From: Acetobacter estunensis
Lineage (GTDB): Bacteria > Pseudomonadota > Alphaproteobacteria > Acetobacterales > Acetobacteraceae
DNA: 41,589 nt
Direction of reading: 5' to 3'
Assembly (NCBI RefSeq): GCF_011516945.1
Contig: NZ_WOTH01000025.1
Coordinates: forward strand, 1-41,589
The notes under the pieces were generated by a model. That model ran no database searches. It saw nothing but the letters and a program-made list of their open reading frames with translations, and had not been told where the DNA came from. Made by a program: the position numbers and the translations under genes. This document shows positions 17,359 to 26,200 of the stretch, piece by piece. Each line of letters begins with the position of its first letter. Positions within the stretch are counted from its first letter, which is position 1.

Positions 17359-18038
17359 AACAGGAAAAGACGGTCTTTCTCGATCTTGAGGGCGTTCTGG
17401 CCCCTGAAATGTGGCCTTATCTCGGCAAGAAATTCGGCCTCGACGCATTGATGGCCACGACGCGCGAGGAGCCGGATTACCGGCACCTGATGACGCGGCG
17501 GGTCGAAGCCCTGAATGCGCACGGCATATCCATGTCAGACATTCAGAAAACACTCGCGACGCTTCCCCTTTTTGATGGCGCGGTCGATTTTGTGAAGCAC
17601 CTCGCCCGCGAGATGACAGTCATCCTGGTCACGGACTCGTTCCGACCGATGAACCAACCCTATATCAGGGAACTGAAGCCCGACGAGGTCTTCTGCCACC
17701 ATTTTCTCCTGGACGACCGGGACCAAGTAGTCGGCTTTGATTTCTGGAACGATTTGCGGGGCAAGCATGAGGCAGTCTCCGCCTCCAGCACGACCGCCGC
17801 GATGACGTTTGCGGTAGGCGACGCGTTCAATGACCTGAGCCTCTTACGGGCGGTCGACCGGGGTATCCTGTTCAGACCGTCTCGAGCCACCCAGGCAGCG
17901 GCGACTGACCTGCTCTGGGTATCCACTTACGAAGAACTGCTCGGATTGTTTATGGCAGAGCAGGAGCCAGCAGTTATTGCCCACACCGTAGTGCCTGACG
18001 GACGTGATGGCTTTGCCGACGATAACAGGCGAGCATAA
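17355..18038 (+). CDS. ThrH-like HAD phosphatase (phosphoserine phosphatase / homoserine phosphotransferase)
   Basis: A 227-residue HAD enzyme. The nucleophile motif is FLDLEGVLAPEMW (DxE, residues about 9-11), typical of ThrH rather than the DxD of SerB; it continues with TTREEPDYRHLMTRRVEAL, LVTDSFRPM (motif II) and VGDAFNDLSLL (motif IV). ThrH of Pseudomonas has phosphoserine phosphatase and phosphoserine:homoserine phosphotransferase activity. It is coupled to the LysE gene by an ATGA overlap. The three genes therefore form an amino-acid hydroxylation, export and phosphate-transfer set. The exact substrate cannot be told from sequence. Confidence 0.85.
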   Translation: MKQEKTVFLDLEGVLAPEMWPYLGKKFGLDALMATTREEPDYRHLMTRRVEALNAHGISMSDIQKTLATLPLFDGAVDFVKHLAREMTVILVTDSFRPMNQPYIRELKPDEVFCHHFLLDDRDQVVGFDFWNDLRGKHEAVSASSTTAAMTFAVGDAFNDLSLLRAVDRGILFRPSRATQAAATDLLWVSTYEELLGLFMAEQEPAVIAHTVVPDGRDGFADDNRRA

Positions 18039-18074
18039 AGTCCTCCGTCCGGGTGGCAATCATGGTGTTTTCTC

Positions 18075-18104
18075 GCTGCTTCCGGTTCCCGGAAGCAGCA
18101 TTTT
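18075..18104 (+). terminator. Hairpin after the thrH-like gene, terminator-like
   Basis: A perfect 11-base stem GCTGCTTCCGG/CCGGAAGCAGC (18075-18085, 18089-18099) with a TTC loop, followed by ATTTT. Outer arms CATGG/CCATG (18061-18065, 18105-18109) extend it. It sits 36 bases after the ThrH-like stop and 76 bases before the DUF932 start, so it could also be a leader hairpin of that gene. The T-run is short. Confidence 0.55.
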
Positions 18105-18184
18105 CCATGCAGGTCCGGCCCTGAAAGAGGGAGAGGGCGGCTTCGCCTTTTGTGCCGAATATCCGGCGCAAGAGGAGAGTTTCC

Positions 18185-19372
18185 ATGACCATGACCGTTC
18201 TTCCTTCGACCCGCTCGGGCAGCGGGTTTCGCGTCGATCCGTCCCGTGGCCGGGTGGATCACCGTGTATCGTCCGAATGGTTTTCCCGTCCTGACGATGA
18301 ACGCTATCTGTCTCTCGCTGACCTGCACGCTGCGACCCTGAACCGTGCGGAGCGGGCAACCGCACGCACCGTGGAGAGCCGCGCCATTCGCGTCGAGGCC
18401 TCGCGCGATAATGCCGAACGGCTTACCCTTTCGGTGCCCGGACAGAGCGCACCCGTTGCACCGACCCACTGGTCCTTCGGGCAGTTGTGCAGTCTGGTCA
18501 GTGCGCCGTCGTCTTACCTGCGCAGCCTTCCGGCTCCGCTCGCCGCCATCAACCTGCAGCACGGACTGCTGTCCCATCGGGCCGAACTGGTCAAGACACT
18601 GGAAACGGGTGATGGCCGTGTGGAACTGCGCGCTGTCACCGGCCCGGATTATGGCCGGATCTGGGACCATGAACTTGTCGGCGCCGTGCGCAAAATCGCT
18701 GGAAACGGGACGGGCGATACGAACTGGAAGGTTCCGGGTGTCATCGACTGGGCGACGATGACGCATAATCCGCATGTCGATATCACGAAGGAAACCACGA
18801 CACTTTACGCGTCAGACAGGGATGTTTTTCTGTTTCTTGTCGACGATACGCATCCGATCGAGGCCGGACGACTGCCGAATGGTGAACCTGATCTGTTCTT
18901 CCGGGGATTTTACGCCTGGAATTCGGAAGTCGGTAGTAAAAGTCTTGGAATTGCCTCTTTTTATCTTCGCGGGGTGTGTCAGAACCGCCTGATCTGGGGG
19001 CAGGAAAACCTGCAGCAGATCACGATCCGTCACAGCAAGTTCGCCGCAAACCGCTTTGTCCATCAGGCGACGCCAGCACTGCGTAATTTCGCAAATGCCA
19101 GTGCAGCGACGTTCATTTCCGGCATTCAGGAATCACGCAGGCAGGTTGTCGCGCGTGACGAGGAGGATCGTGAACGGTTCCTGCGGCGTCAAGGTTTCTC
19201 GAAGCCGGAAACCGCAAAAATCATTGAAACCGTGCTGCATGAGGAAGGCCGGCCCCCGGAAAGCGTGTTCGACTTCGTTCAGGGCATCACGGCGTTCGCG
19301 CGGACGAAGAGCAACCAGGACACGCGCCTCGACCTTGAAGGCAAGGCACGCAAACTCATGGAGCGTGTCTGA
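18185..19372 (+). CDS. DUF932 phage/plasmid-like protein
   Basis: A 395-residue protein of the DUF932 family (phage/plasmid-like protein, TIGR03299-related), common on bacteriophages, plasmids and integrative elements. Recognisable parts are VSSEWFSRPDDERYLSLADL near the N-terminus, HWSFGQLCSLVSAPSSYLR, GRIWDHELVGAV, and YLRGVCQNRLIWG toward the C-terminus. Its biochemical role is unknown. The start at ATG 18185 has AAGAGGAGAG upstream, and an in-frame ATG at 18152 lies ahead of that ribosome site. It is followed by a hairpin and two small genes with good ribosome sites that probably form one transcriptional unit with it. Confidence 0.88.
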   Translation: MTMTVLPSTRSGSGFRVDPSRGRVDHRVSSEWFSRPDDERYLSLADLHAATLNRAERATARTVESRAIRVEASRDNAERLTLSVPGQSAPVAPTHWSFGQLCSLVSAPSSYLRSLPAPLAAINLQHGLLSHRAELVKTLETGDGRVELRAVTGPDYGRIWDHELVGAVRKIAGNGTGDTNWKVPGVIDWATMTHNPHVDITKETTTLYASDRDVFLFLVDDTHPIEAGRLPNGEPDLFFRGFYAWNSEVGSKSLGIASFYLRGVCQNRLIWGQENLQQITIRHSKFAANRFVHQATPALRNFANASAATFISGIQESRRQVVARDEEDRERFLRRQGFSKPETAKIIETVLHEEGRPPESVFDFVQGITAFARTKSNQDTRLDLEGKARKLMERV

Positions 19373-19407
19373 CACCGCACCAGATCATTTTGCCCCGTTT
19401 CTCGCGA

Positions 19408-19437
19408 AAGCCCGGATCCATTCCGGGCTTTTTCTTT
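19408..19437 (+). terminator. Rho-independent terminator or attenuator after DUF932
   Basis: Nine-base stem AAGCCCGGA/TCCGGGCTT (19408-19416, 19422-19430) with a five-base loop, then TTTCTTT. It lies 36 bases after the DUF932 stop and only 17 bases before the ATG of the next gene, whose ribosome site GGGAGG follows directly. If downstream genes rely on the same promoter it must be partial. Confidence 0.75.
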
Positions 19438-19453
19438 ATAGGGAGGTTTCCCG

Positions 19454-19864
19454 ATGGCCGACTATTTCACCCATTTTTCGTGTGTCCTGGATGTCGGGAC
19501 GTATGAAAACGCGACGCGTGCGCTCGAGTTATATACAAACGAGCCGGAAGATAGTGATGGATTCCGGGTTGCCGACGGCTTCACGCTTTCCCTGTCGGGC
19601 GAATGCAGCTCGGAGCTGTGGATCCGTGACGACATCAGCGGAGACCCTGAATGTGTCATCGCGTTCGTCCTGGGATGCGCGGCAGAATTCCATCTCTCGG
19701 GCTTATGGGGTTTCGAATACGCTAACACATGTTCCCGACCCCGTCTGGAAGCTTTCGGGGGAGGGGCGCACATGATCGATCTTGGCGCGCGAAAGTCCGT
19801 TGGCTGGACCAGCACCAACGAATGGCTGGCAAGCGCCCTTGAAGGAGATGATCCCGATGCCTGA
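19454..19864 (+). CDS. Hypothetical acidic element-borne protein
   Basis: A 136-residue acidic protein, with no transmembrane segment or recognised catalytic motif. GGGAGG stands ten bases before the ATG, and its stop overlaps the next gene by 8 bases, so it is very likely translated. The Trp/Cys-containing C-terminal half and the pairing with a phage-type conserved protein suggest a small soluble protein of a mobile element, possibly in defence or replication, but no function can be assigned. Confidence 0.7.
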   Translation: MADYFTHFSCVLDVGTYENATRALELYTNEPEDSDGFRVADGFTLSLSGECSSELWIRDDISGDPECVIAFVLGCAAEFHLSGLWGFEYANTCSRPRLEAFGGGAHMIDLGARKSVGWTSTNEWLASALEGDDPDA

Positions 19865-20501
19865 GATCATCTCCATTACGGTTTATCAGATTGATGAACT
19901 GTGCGACGCGGCCCGTGAAAGAGCCCGCTGCTGGTATCGCAACACTCTGGACGGCTTTCCCTGGTGGGATAGCGTTTATGAGGATTTTTTGAGGATATGC
20001 ACCATAATCGGGGTGGACGTAGCGATGGCATCATGGCACTCGGCAGGCGCATCCCGCGTAAGCGATCCCTGTATCTATTTCCGGGGGTTCTCCAGTCAGG
20101 GGGACGGCGCTTCGTTCGAGGGTGTCTATAAATATGCCCGACATGCGTCCTATGAAATCCGTCAGTACGCGCCGCAGGACGAGGCACTTCATGCCATCGC
20201 AGACCAGCTATTGGAGATCCAAAGGCGGAATTTCTACCAGATTACCGCGCGGATCACGCAACGCGGCCTCTATTACCATGAATATACGATGCGTATCGAC
20301 GTCAGTCGCGACAGCCCGTCGGGTCAGGACATGACGACAGACGCGGAGGAGGGGATTATCAAGGCCCTGCGCGATCTGGCGCGCTGGTTGTATCGTTCTC
20401 TTGAACGCGAATGGGACTATCAAACCACCGATGGGGCGATTGATGACGCCATCCGCGCCAACGGATATACATTTACCGTAGGAGGAGACCGGTTTTCATG
20501 A
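19857..20501 (+). CDS. Conserved phage/element protein of unknown function
   Basis: A 214-residue soluble protein. The pattern RARCWYRN...WWDSVYEDFLRICTIIGVDV, then CIYFRGFSSQGDGASFEGVYKYAR, then YAPQDEALHAIADQL and GLYYHEYTMRIDV, is one I recognise from conserved hypothetical proteins of many tailed phages and integrative elements (often annotated only as hypothetical). The start ATG 19857 has an AAGGAGAT ribosome site inside the preceding gene, and an upstream in-frame ATG at 19782 lacks one. The role is unknown; it lies with DUF932 in the same operon. Confidence 0.75.
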   Translation: MPEIISITVYQIDELCDAARERARCWYRNTLDGFPWWDSVYEDFLRICTIIGVDVAMASWHSAGASRVSDPCIYFRGFSSQGDGASFEGVYKYARHASYEIRQYAPQDEALHAIADQLLEIQRRNFYQITARITQRGLYYHEYTMRIDVSRDSPSGQDMTTDAEEGIIKALRDLARWLYRSLEREWDYQTTDGAIDDAIRANGYTFTVGGDRFS

Positions 20502-20517
20502 TTGGCAAAGGCGCAAG

Positions 20518-21318
20518 CTAGAGACGTGGAGACAATAAATGCGCGAGACTGGAGAGCATGTGCCAAAAATGTATCCCGGATATTTTAGCCGAAAAATATC
20601 CCACCCCCCACATAGTAAGAGCGTTACGTAACAAAATAATAAAAGCGCATAGCAAAGGAGGAAACCCCTCCATAGATTTTGATGTTGTCAGTAAGCGCAA
20701 GAATAAATAGAACCGAGTTTCTAGGTATTTTATAAATCCAGAGAATGAGGAATATGTGTTGGACCACGCATTAAAATTAATGCCTCGGGCAAATATTTCT
20801 TGGCGTCGTATGAGTCCTTTTTCCCACTGATTTTCTGTCGTTAATAAGAACTCGCGCGCGATGGCAGAAAGCGCATGGGCAAAGAAAAACAGATCCATTC
20901 CAATCATGATCATGTTGCCTGATATGGAGGACCATTCCTGCGGCTGCGCGATATGTGGCAGACAAAGGTAAAGTCCCATCGCGGTTAGGCCACCAGTCAA
21001 AGTGCCCCTGAACAGCGGCCGGATAAATTCAGGACCTCCTCTGACAAGACCGTACCAGGTTCCAGCAGCAGCTACGGAGGTGACATAGACCCATATCGGA
21101 AGCTGGCCGGAATCCGGATGTTTGTCAGCCCAGAGGAATGCCATGAGTGTGAGGACGGCGGGTGCGGTGACAGTTTCATCAACGGTTTCTGGCCGCTTGC
21201 CAACGCGGAGCAGCCAACGGACGATCCTGCCGGTTTTTCCTTTGGAAAAGTGATAATATTTATCGTCGTTATCTTTATTTCGGTCGTTTTTTATTTGGTT
21301 CGACATCGTTCTTTTCAT
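20518..21318 (-). CDS. Membrane protein linked to the AbiE operon, unknown function
   Basis: A 266-residue protein with a charged N-terminal cytosolic tail (about 50 residues, rich in Lys/Asp) and four or more hydrophobic segments, for example APAVLTLMAFLWA, IWVYVTSVAAAGTWYGL, GLTAMGLYLCL, MIMIGMDLFFFAHALSAIA and LLCAFIILLRNALTMWGVG. I do not recognise the family. It overlaps the 3' end of the AbiEii gene by 44 bases, so it is probably the third gene of that operon. The codon use is AT-richer than that of its neighbours. A second start at 21306 is possible. In context it could be an immunity, anchoring or effector partner, which is inference only. Confidence 0.65.
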   Translation of the reverse strand: MKRTMSNQIKNDRNKDNDDKYYHFSKGKTGRIVRWLLRVGKRPETVDETVTAPAVLTLMAFLWADKHPDSGQLPIWVYVTSVAAAGTWYGLVRGGPEFIRPLFRGTLTGGLTAMGLYLCLPHIAQPQEWSSISGNMIMIGMDLFFFAHALSAIAREFLLTTENQWEKGLIRRQEIFARGINFNAWSNTYSSFSGFIKYLETRFYLFLRLLTTSKSMEGFPPLLCAFIILLRNALTMWGVGYFSAKISGIHFWHMLSSLAHLLSPRL

Positions 21319-22270
21319 CTACATGATTTTCGGTTTCTTTAATGGCGGCATACAGGCTCTGTACTGACGCCATTGCCGTGTCGTAGGTGAAATGTTCGCC
21401 GTAAACCATGGATGCCTGAAACCGATCGAAGGAATCACGACATTCTGAATTCGTCATAAGATAAGCTAACGCCTGTTCGGTGCATGCTTCTGAGTTTGCG
21501 CCATACGCAGGGAACCACTTCTTAAACTGCTCTGCGTCACTGACCATGATCTGTCTGGCAAGTGTCGAGACACGAGGCAGATCGAGATGGGGCAGGATGC
21601 AATGCAGGTCGTAGACGTGCCTGATCAGGAAGCGGTCATAAGCGTCTGTCTTCCGTCCTTCCAGATAACCTGCTGTCCGACGGGTCAGGGCCACGAATTT
21701 CTCTGCTGCGGTCTCGTCCACGGAAATGCAGGTGATCTGCTGTATTTCCGGTTCGGCATCCGTCGCCTCGCTTACGAAAGACCGTACCGATCTTTCGACG
21801 GTCGGGAGAGCCGCAGGCGCATATGTCAGTTCGACGAGAAGGTGCGGGCGCAGTTCGACATCTTCGCCCGTACTGTCCGCATAGCTCAGTTCGGCACGGA
21901 TATAGTGGTTTTCGTTTTTGGCGGAAATGACGGGTTCGGGAAAACCGAGGTCCATCGCGATTTTACTGATGGTGTCCTTCAGCGTGCCCAGAATCTTCCG
22001 AGCCGCACTCTTGCTCGACGGCAGCGGCGTTATGGCGACCTTCAAATCCACGTCTTCGGACATCCGGGCAACCAGTCGATGGGCGCGAGCTAGGCATGTG
22101 CCGCCAGCAAAAACCAGACTTATCCCTTGAGGGAGGTCCGCATGCTGAAGTGCTGCCAGCACCTCTACAACGCGATAGTCCTTTTCCACGAGAGCTGCGG
22201 ATGACAGGTCAAGCGCATCGGCAACTTCGGCGAGCAGATCAGGCGTAAGGCTTTTCAAACCGCGCCTCAA
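21275..22270 (-). CDS. AbiEii/AbiGii-type nucleotidyltransferase toxin
   Basis: A 331-residue protein of the AbiEii toxin family, nucleotidyltransferase-like enzymes that, in characterised members, add nucleotides to tRNA acceptor ends and halt growth, giving phage abortive infection. The core motif is visible: VFAGGTCLARAHRLVARMSEDVDLKV (residues 54-79), that is GGT...R followed by E/D-D-x-D. It lies downstream of, and overlaps by 32 bases, the AbiEi-like antitoxin gene, the standard antitoxin-first order. Active residues look intact, so it is probably functional. Confidence 0.85.
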   Translation of the reverse strand: MRRGLKSLTPDLLAEVADALDLSSAALVEKDYRVVEVLAALQHADLPQGISLVFAGGTCLARAHRLVARMSEDVDLKVAITPLPSSKSAARKILGTLKDTISKIAMDLGFPEPVISAKNENHYIRAELSYADSTGEDVELRPHLLVELTYAPAALPTVERSVRSFVSEATDAEPEIQQITCISVDETAAEKFVALTRRTAGYLEGRKTDAYDRFLIRHVYDLHCILPHLDLPRVSTLARQIMVSDAEQFKKWFPAYGANSEACTEQALAYLMTNSECRDSFDRFQASMVYGEHFTYDTAMASVQSLYAAIKETENHVDEKNDVEPNKKRPK

Positions 22271-22670
22271 GATTTCGATAGCGCAGCTTCCGGTTGAACC
22301 GGCTCTGGACTTCGAAGACCGGATTGGCCTGAACCTGTGTCGTGCGCCCGTTATTGTATTGTCGGACCGTATCGGACTCCCGCCAGTCGACCTTCAGTTT
22401 GCTGAGAGTCTGACGCACGGCTCCATCGAAGCCGCCGCGGACGGCAAGCATCGGCCGACCAGTCAGGCCGTTCGTTTTTACGCGGGCATAGACCCCGTAG
22501 CCCAGACGCGCGATCTCGCCTTCGACAATGAGCTGTCGAAGGGCTCTTTTGACACTGTCATATTCGCCGAGATCGGCGAAGTCACGCGGCACGAAGACGT
22601 CGCCGCGCGCGCGGCGAATGCGTGTCTTCAGCCGCTCTTTCAGCGTTCTGGTGCGACGTAGCTGGGTCAT
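22239..22670 (-). CDS. AbiEi-like antitoxin (DUF6088 family)
   Basis: A 143-residue basic protein whose N-terminal part (LKTRIRRARGDVFVPRDFADLGEYDSVKRALRQLIVEGEIARLGYGVYAR) is a winged-HTH domain of the DUF6088/AbiEi type, the DNA-binding antitoxin of type IV AbiE systems. The C-terminal half would neutralise the toxin. The start at 22670 was chosen because a GAGG ribosome site lies seven bases upstream; a longer frame to 22736 would begin in the promoter region. AbiEi proteins repress their own operon by binding inverted repeats upstream, and such repeats are seen here at 22693-22769. Confidence 0.82.
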   Translation of the reverse strand: MTQLRRTRTLKERLKTRIRRARGDVFVPRDFADLGEYDSVKRALRQLIVEGEIARLGYGVYARVKTNGLTGRPMLAVRGGFDGAVRQTLSKLKVDWRESDTVRQYNNGRTTQVQANPVFEVQSRFNRKLRYRNLEARFEKPYA

Positions 22671-22692
22671 GATGACCTCAATGGACCTCCCT

Positions 22693-22769
22693 GATGGTCC
22701 TACACAGTAACAGAAACAGGACATTCCGATCCACAAAAATAGGACATCCTCCTGTTTGACGGGACCATC
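22693..22769 (-). promoter_or_regulatory. Probable operator/promoter of the abiE-like operon
   Basis: Two direct repeats, ACAGAAACAGGACAT (22710-22724) and ACAAAAATAGGACAT (22733-22747), differ at three positions. Flanking them is a perfect inverted repeat GATGGTCC (22693-22700) and GGACCATC (22762-22769). The block lies between HU and the antitoxin ATG at 22670. AbiEi antitoxins autoregulate through repeats of this kind. The inverted repeat could also serve as an imperfect terminator for HU. Confidence 0.55.
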
Positions 22770-22784
22770 GGGGAGGGAGTGTTT

Positions 22785-23060
22785 TCAGCCGTTCAGCGCG
22801 TCTTTCAGGGCTTTGGCAGGTGTGAACGACAGCTTGCGCGATGCCGCGATCTGGATCTTGTCGCCGGTCGCCGGATTGCGTCCCTCGCGGGCCGGCACGT
22901 CCTTCACCTTGAACTTGCCGAAGTCGGGCAGCGAGATCTCCTCGCCCTTTTTGGCGGCAGTGGTCATCGCTTCCACGAGGGCGTCGAGCACCTTGCGGGT
23001 ATCGGTCTTGCTGGCGTCGGTCGTCTCGGCGATCTGGTCGACCAGTTCTGAAATCTTCAT
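22785..23060 (-). CDS. HU-family nucleoid DNA-binding protein
   Basis: A 91-residue HU/IHF-type protein: MKISELVDQIAETTDASKTD at the N-terminus, ISLPDFGKFKVKDVPAREGRNPATGDKIQI in the beta-arm region (GKF, the RNPATG tip), and a C-terminal helix. It is complete and typical in length. HU proteins bend DNA and help with replication, transposition and site-specific recombination. Start at 23060, with AGAAGG upstream; longer frames give no extra homology. Element-borne HU copies are frequent in mobile DNA and may keep the element silent. Confidence 0.95.
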   Translation of the reverse strand: MKISELVDQIAETTDASKTDTRKVLDALVEAMTTAAKKGEEISLPDFGKFKVKDVPAREGRNPATGDKIQIAASRKLSFTPAKALKDALNG

Positions 23061-23257
23061 GCGCAATGCCTTCTGTACGAATGGTTCAGGCGTGAGCCTC
23101 ACAGAACCGTTACGGGGAGATTGTGGCGGCTTCAAGCCCGGCGTTCTCCTGTGGGCGGGGACGGGAAGGGAGAGGGCTGTTTTGGGCCGGGTGGTTCCGG
23201 CGCGGGAGAGAGAGGCGTGCCGGGACCGTTCCTCCTTCCCTCCCGGAGACCACCGTT

Positions 23258-26200
23258 ATGGATTGCCCTGTTACACCCACTCCCAACCTGCGCGGCTTTG
23301 CCGCCGCGGGGTTGCTTTTGTCCCACCTCGAACGCGGGGAGACGCTCGACGCCAGCCGACTGCGCCGCGCCATGCAAACCGCCTTCAACGCGGCTGACGC
23401 AACGGGCGCATGGGACTGGAAGATGGCCTATGACGCCGCCGAGGCCGCGTCCGTCCTGTTCCTGCGGCGCTACGGTCCGGCCCTGATGACCAAAGCATCC
23501 GACTACACAGATTTGCTGGCCCGTATCGCGCGTCTGGCGTCTCTTCTCCCCTCGCAGACGCGTCGCTCGGACGACAGTCAGACCTGGCAGCAGTTCTCGA
23601 CGCCCTTGCCGCTGGCTTTCTGCCTTGCTCGTGGGTCAGATATCGGGCGCGGTGAGCATGTTTTGGAACCCTCGGCAGGGACCGGTCTTCTGGCCGTCTT
23701 CGCCGAACTGGCGGGTGCGTCGCTGACTCTCAACGAATTTGCGCCGCGGCGTGCAGACTTGCTGACCGCGCTGTTTCCGGCGGCCCGCCTGTTCCGGCAT
23801 GACGCTGCCCAGATCCACGACTATCTGCCCGAGAGCGTTCAGCCGGATGTCGTCATCATGAACCCGCCCTTTTCGGCGACGGTGCATGTGGCGGGGCGGG
23901 CGCCTGACACGACGTTCCGGCATATCGCCTCCGCACTCGACCGGCTGAAGCCCGGTGGGCGGCTTGTCGCCCTGACCGGTGCGTCCTTCGGCCCCGACAA
24001 CCCGCGATGGACCGATGGCTTCACCACTCTGCAGGCCAAGGCACGTCTGGTGTTTTCGGCCGGTGTGGCGGGGCATCTGTACCGGCAACATGGAACGGCT
24101 GTCGAAACGCGGGTGCTGGTGTTCGACCGCACACCCGCTTCCCAGCCCTCGCATTTTGTCGCGGCCCGTGGCACTGCTCCCGATTTTCCGACGCTGCTGG
24201 GCTGGATCATCGGTGATCTGCCGTCACGTCAGCCACAGGCGCACCAGTCGTCGGCAGTGTCACGCTCTGCTGCTCTCTCCTCGCCTCGCACCGTGCGGGG
24301 CTATCTCGGGCGCAAGGCAGCCGTCGCATCCCGCCAAAGGACGGTCTCGGAGATGCAGGGCGCGCCCCTGTCCTACGAGATCCTGCCGCCGGATGGAGAC
24401 GGAACCGCGACGACACGTCTGTCTGACGCGCTCTATGAGGACTATCGCCTCCAGACCATTGCGCTCCCCGGGGCACGACCGCACCCCACCAAACTGGTGC
24501 AATCAGCCGCCATGGCCTCGGTGCGCCCGCCCGGGCCTTCCCACAAGCCAACCCTCCCTGATGCCGTCATCCGTGACGGCCTGCTCTCTGACGCGCAGCT
24601 GGAATCTGTCATCTACGCCGGTGAGGCCCATGATCGCTATCTGGCAGGCCGATGGAAAGCCGATCTGGCATGGGATGTCCTCACTCGTGTCGGTGAGGAT
24701 GACCCCGACGGCGTCCGTTTCCGTCGTGGTTGGTTCCTCGGCGACGGTACCGGCACCGGAAAGGGCCGCCAGGTCGCGGGTATCATTCTCGACAACTGGC
24801 TCAACGGCCGCAGGCGTGCTGTCTGGGTGTCTAAATCCGACAAACTTCTCGAAGACGCGCAACGTGACTGGTCGGCGCTCGGCATGGAGCGGCTGCTGGT
24901 CACGCCCCAGTCACGCTTTGCTCAGGGAACACCCATTCGTGTCTCCGAGGGCATCCTGTTCACGACCTATGCGACACTCCGCACGGAAGAACGCGGCGCG
25001 AAAGCCTCCCGCGTCCAGCAGATCGTCGAGTGGCTGGGGACTGATTTCGACGGGGTCATCATCTTCGATGAAGCGCATTCCATGCAGAACGCCGCCGGCG
25101 GTAAGGGAGAGCGGGGCGATCAGGAAGCCTCCTTACAGGGGCGTGCCGGGTTACGCCTGCAACATGCTCTGCCGGACGCGCGGGTGGTCTATGTCTCCGC
25201 CACGGGTGCTACGTCGGTCCACAATCTGGCCTATGCCCAGCGTCTGGGTCTCTGGGGCGGGGAGGATTTTCCCTTCGTGACGCGGGCCGATTTCATCGCC
25301 GCCATCGAGGCAGGCGGTGTGGCGGCCATGGAGGTGCTGGCGCGCGATCTCAAGGCCATGGGACTCTATGCCGCCCGGTCGCTCTCCTACGATGGCGTGG
25401 AATATGAACTGGTCGAGCATCAACTCACGCCGGAGCAGATCCGCATTTATGATGCTTTCGCACGCGCGTTCATGGTCATTCATAACAATCTCGACGCCGC
25501 CATGCAGGCCGCCAATATTACCGGCACGGACGGTACGCTGAATCGTCAGGCCAAGGCGGCAGCACGGTCGGCCTTCGAAAGCACCAAGCAACGGTTTTTC
25601 AACCATCTGATCACGGCCATGAAGACCGTGACCCTGATCCGCTCGATCGAGCGCGATCTGGCCGAGGGCCATGCTGCCGTCATCCAGCTTGTCTCCACAG
25701 GCGAAGCCCTGACCGAACGCAGGCTGGCGGAGATCTCGCCGGAAGACTGGAATGATCTGCGGATCGACGTGACCCCGCGGGAGTATGTCCTTGGGTATCT
25801 GGAACATTCCTTCCCGGTTCAGCTTTATGAGCCCTATAGCGATGGGTCTGACCATGTGTATTCGCGGCCAGTGTTTCATGACGGCAAGCCTGTCCTGAGC
25901 CGCGAGGCCGTGGCCCGGCGTGATGCGATGATCGAACAGCTTGCCGCACTCCCGGCACTGCCCGGCGCACTCGACCAGATCATCCAGCATTTTGGCACGG
26001 ACTCTGTCGCCGAGGTGACTGGCCGCTCGCGCCGCGTGGTGCGCAAGGGGGACCGGCTTGCCGTGGAAAGCAGGCCAGCAGCGGCCAGCCTGATCGAGAC
26101 ACAGGCATTCATGGATGATGCCAAGCGCATTCTGGTCTTCTCGGATGCAGGAGGTACGGGCCGGTCCTATCATGCCGAACTTTCGGCTGCGAACCGCCGT

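Noticed and set aside
22693..22769. GATGGTCC/GGACCATC as a simple terminator for HU
   Set aside because: The arms are 61 bases apart and no T-run follows on the minus strand, so a regulatory site fits better.
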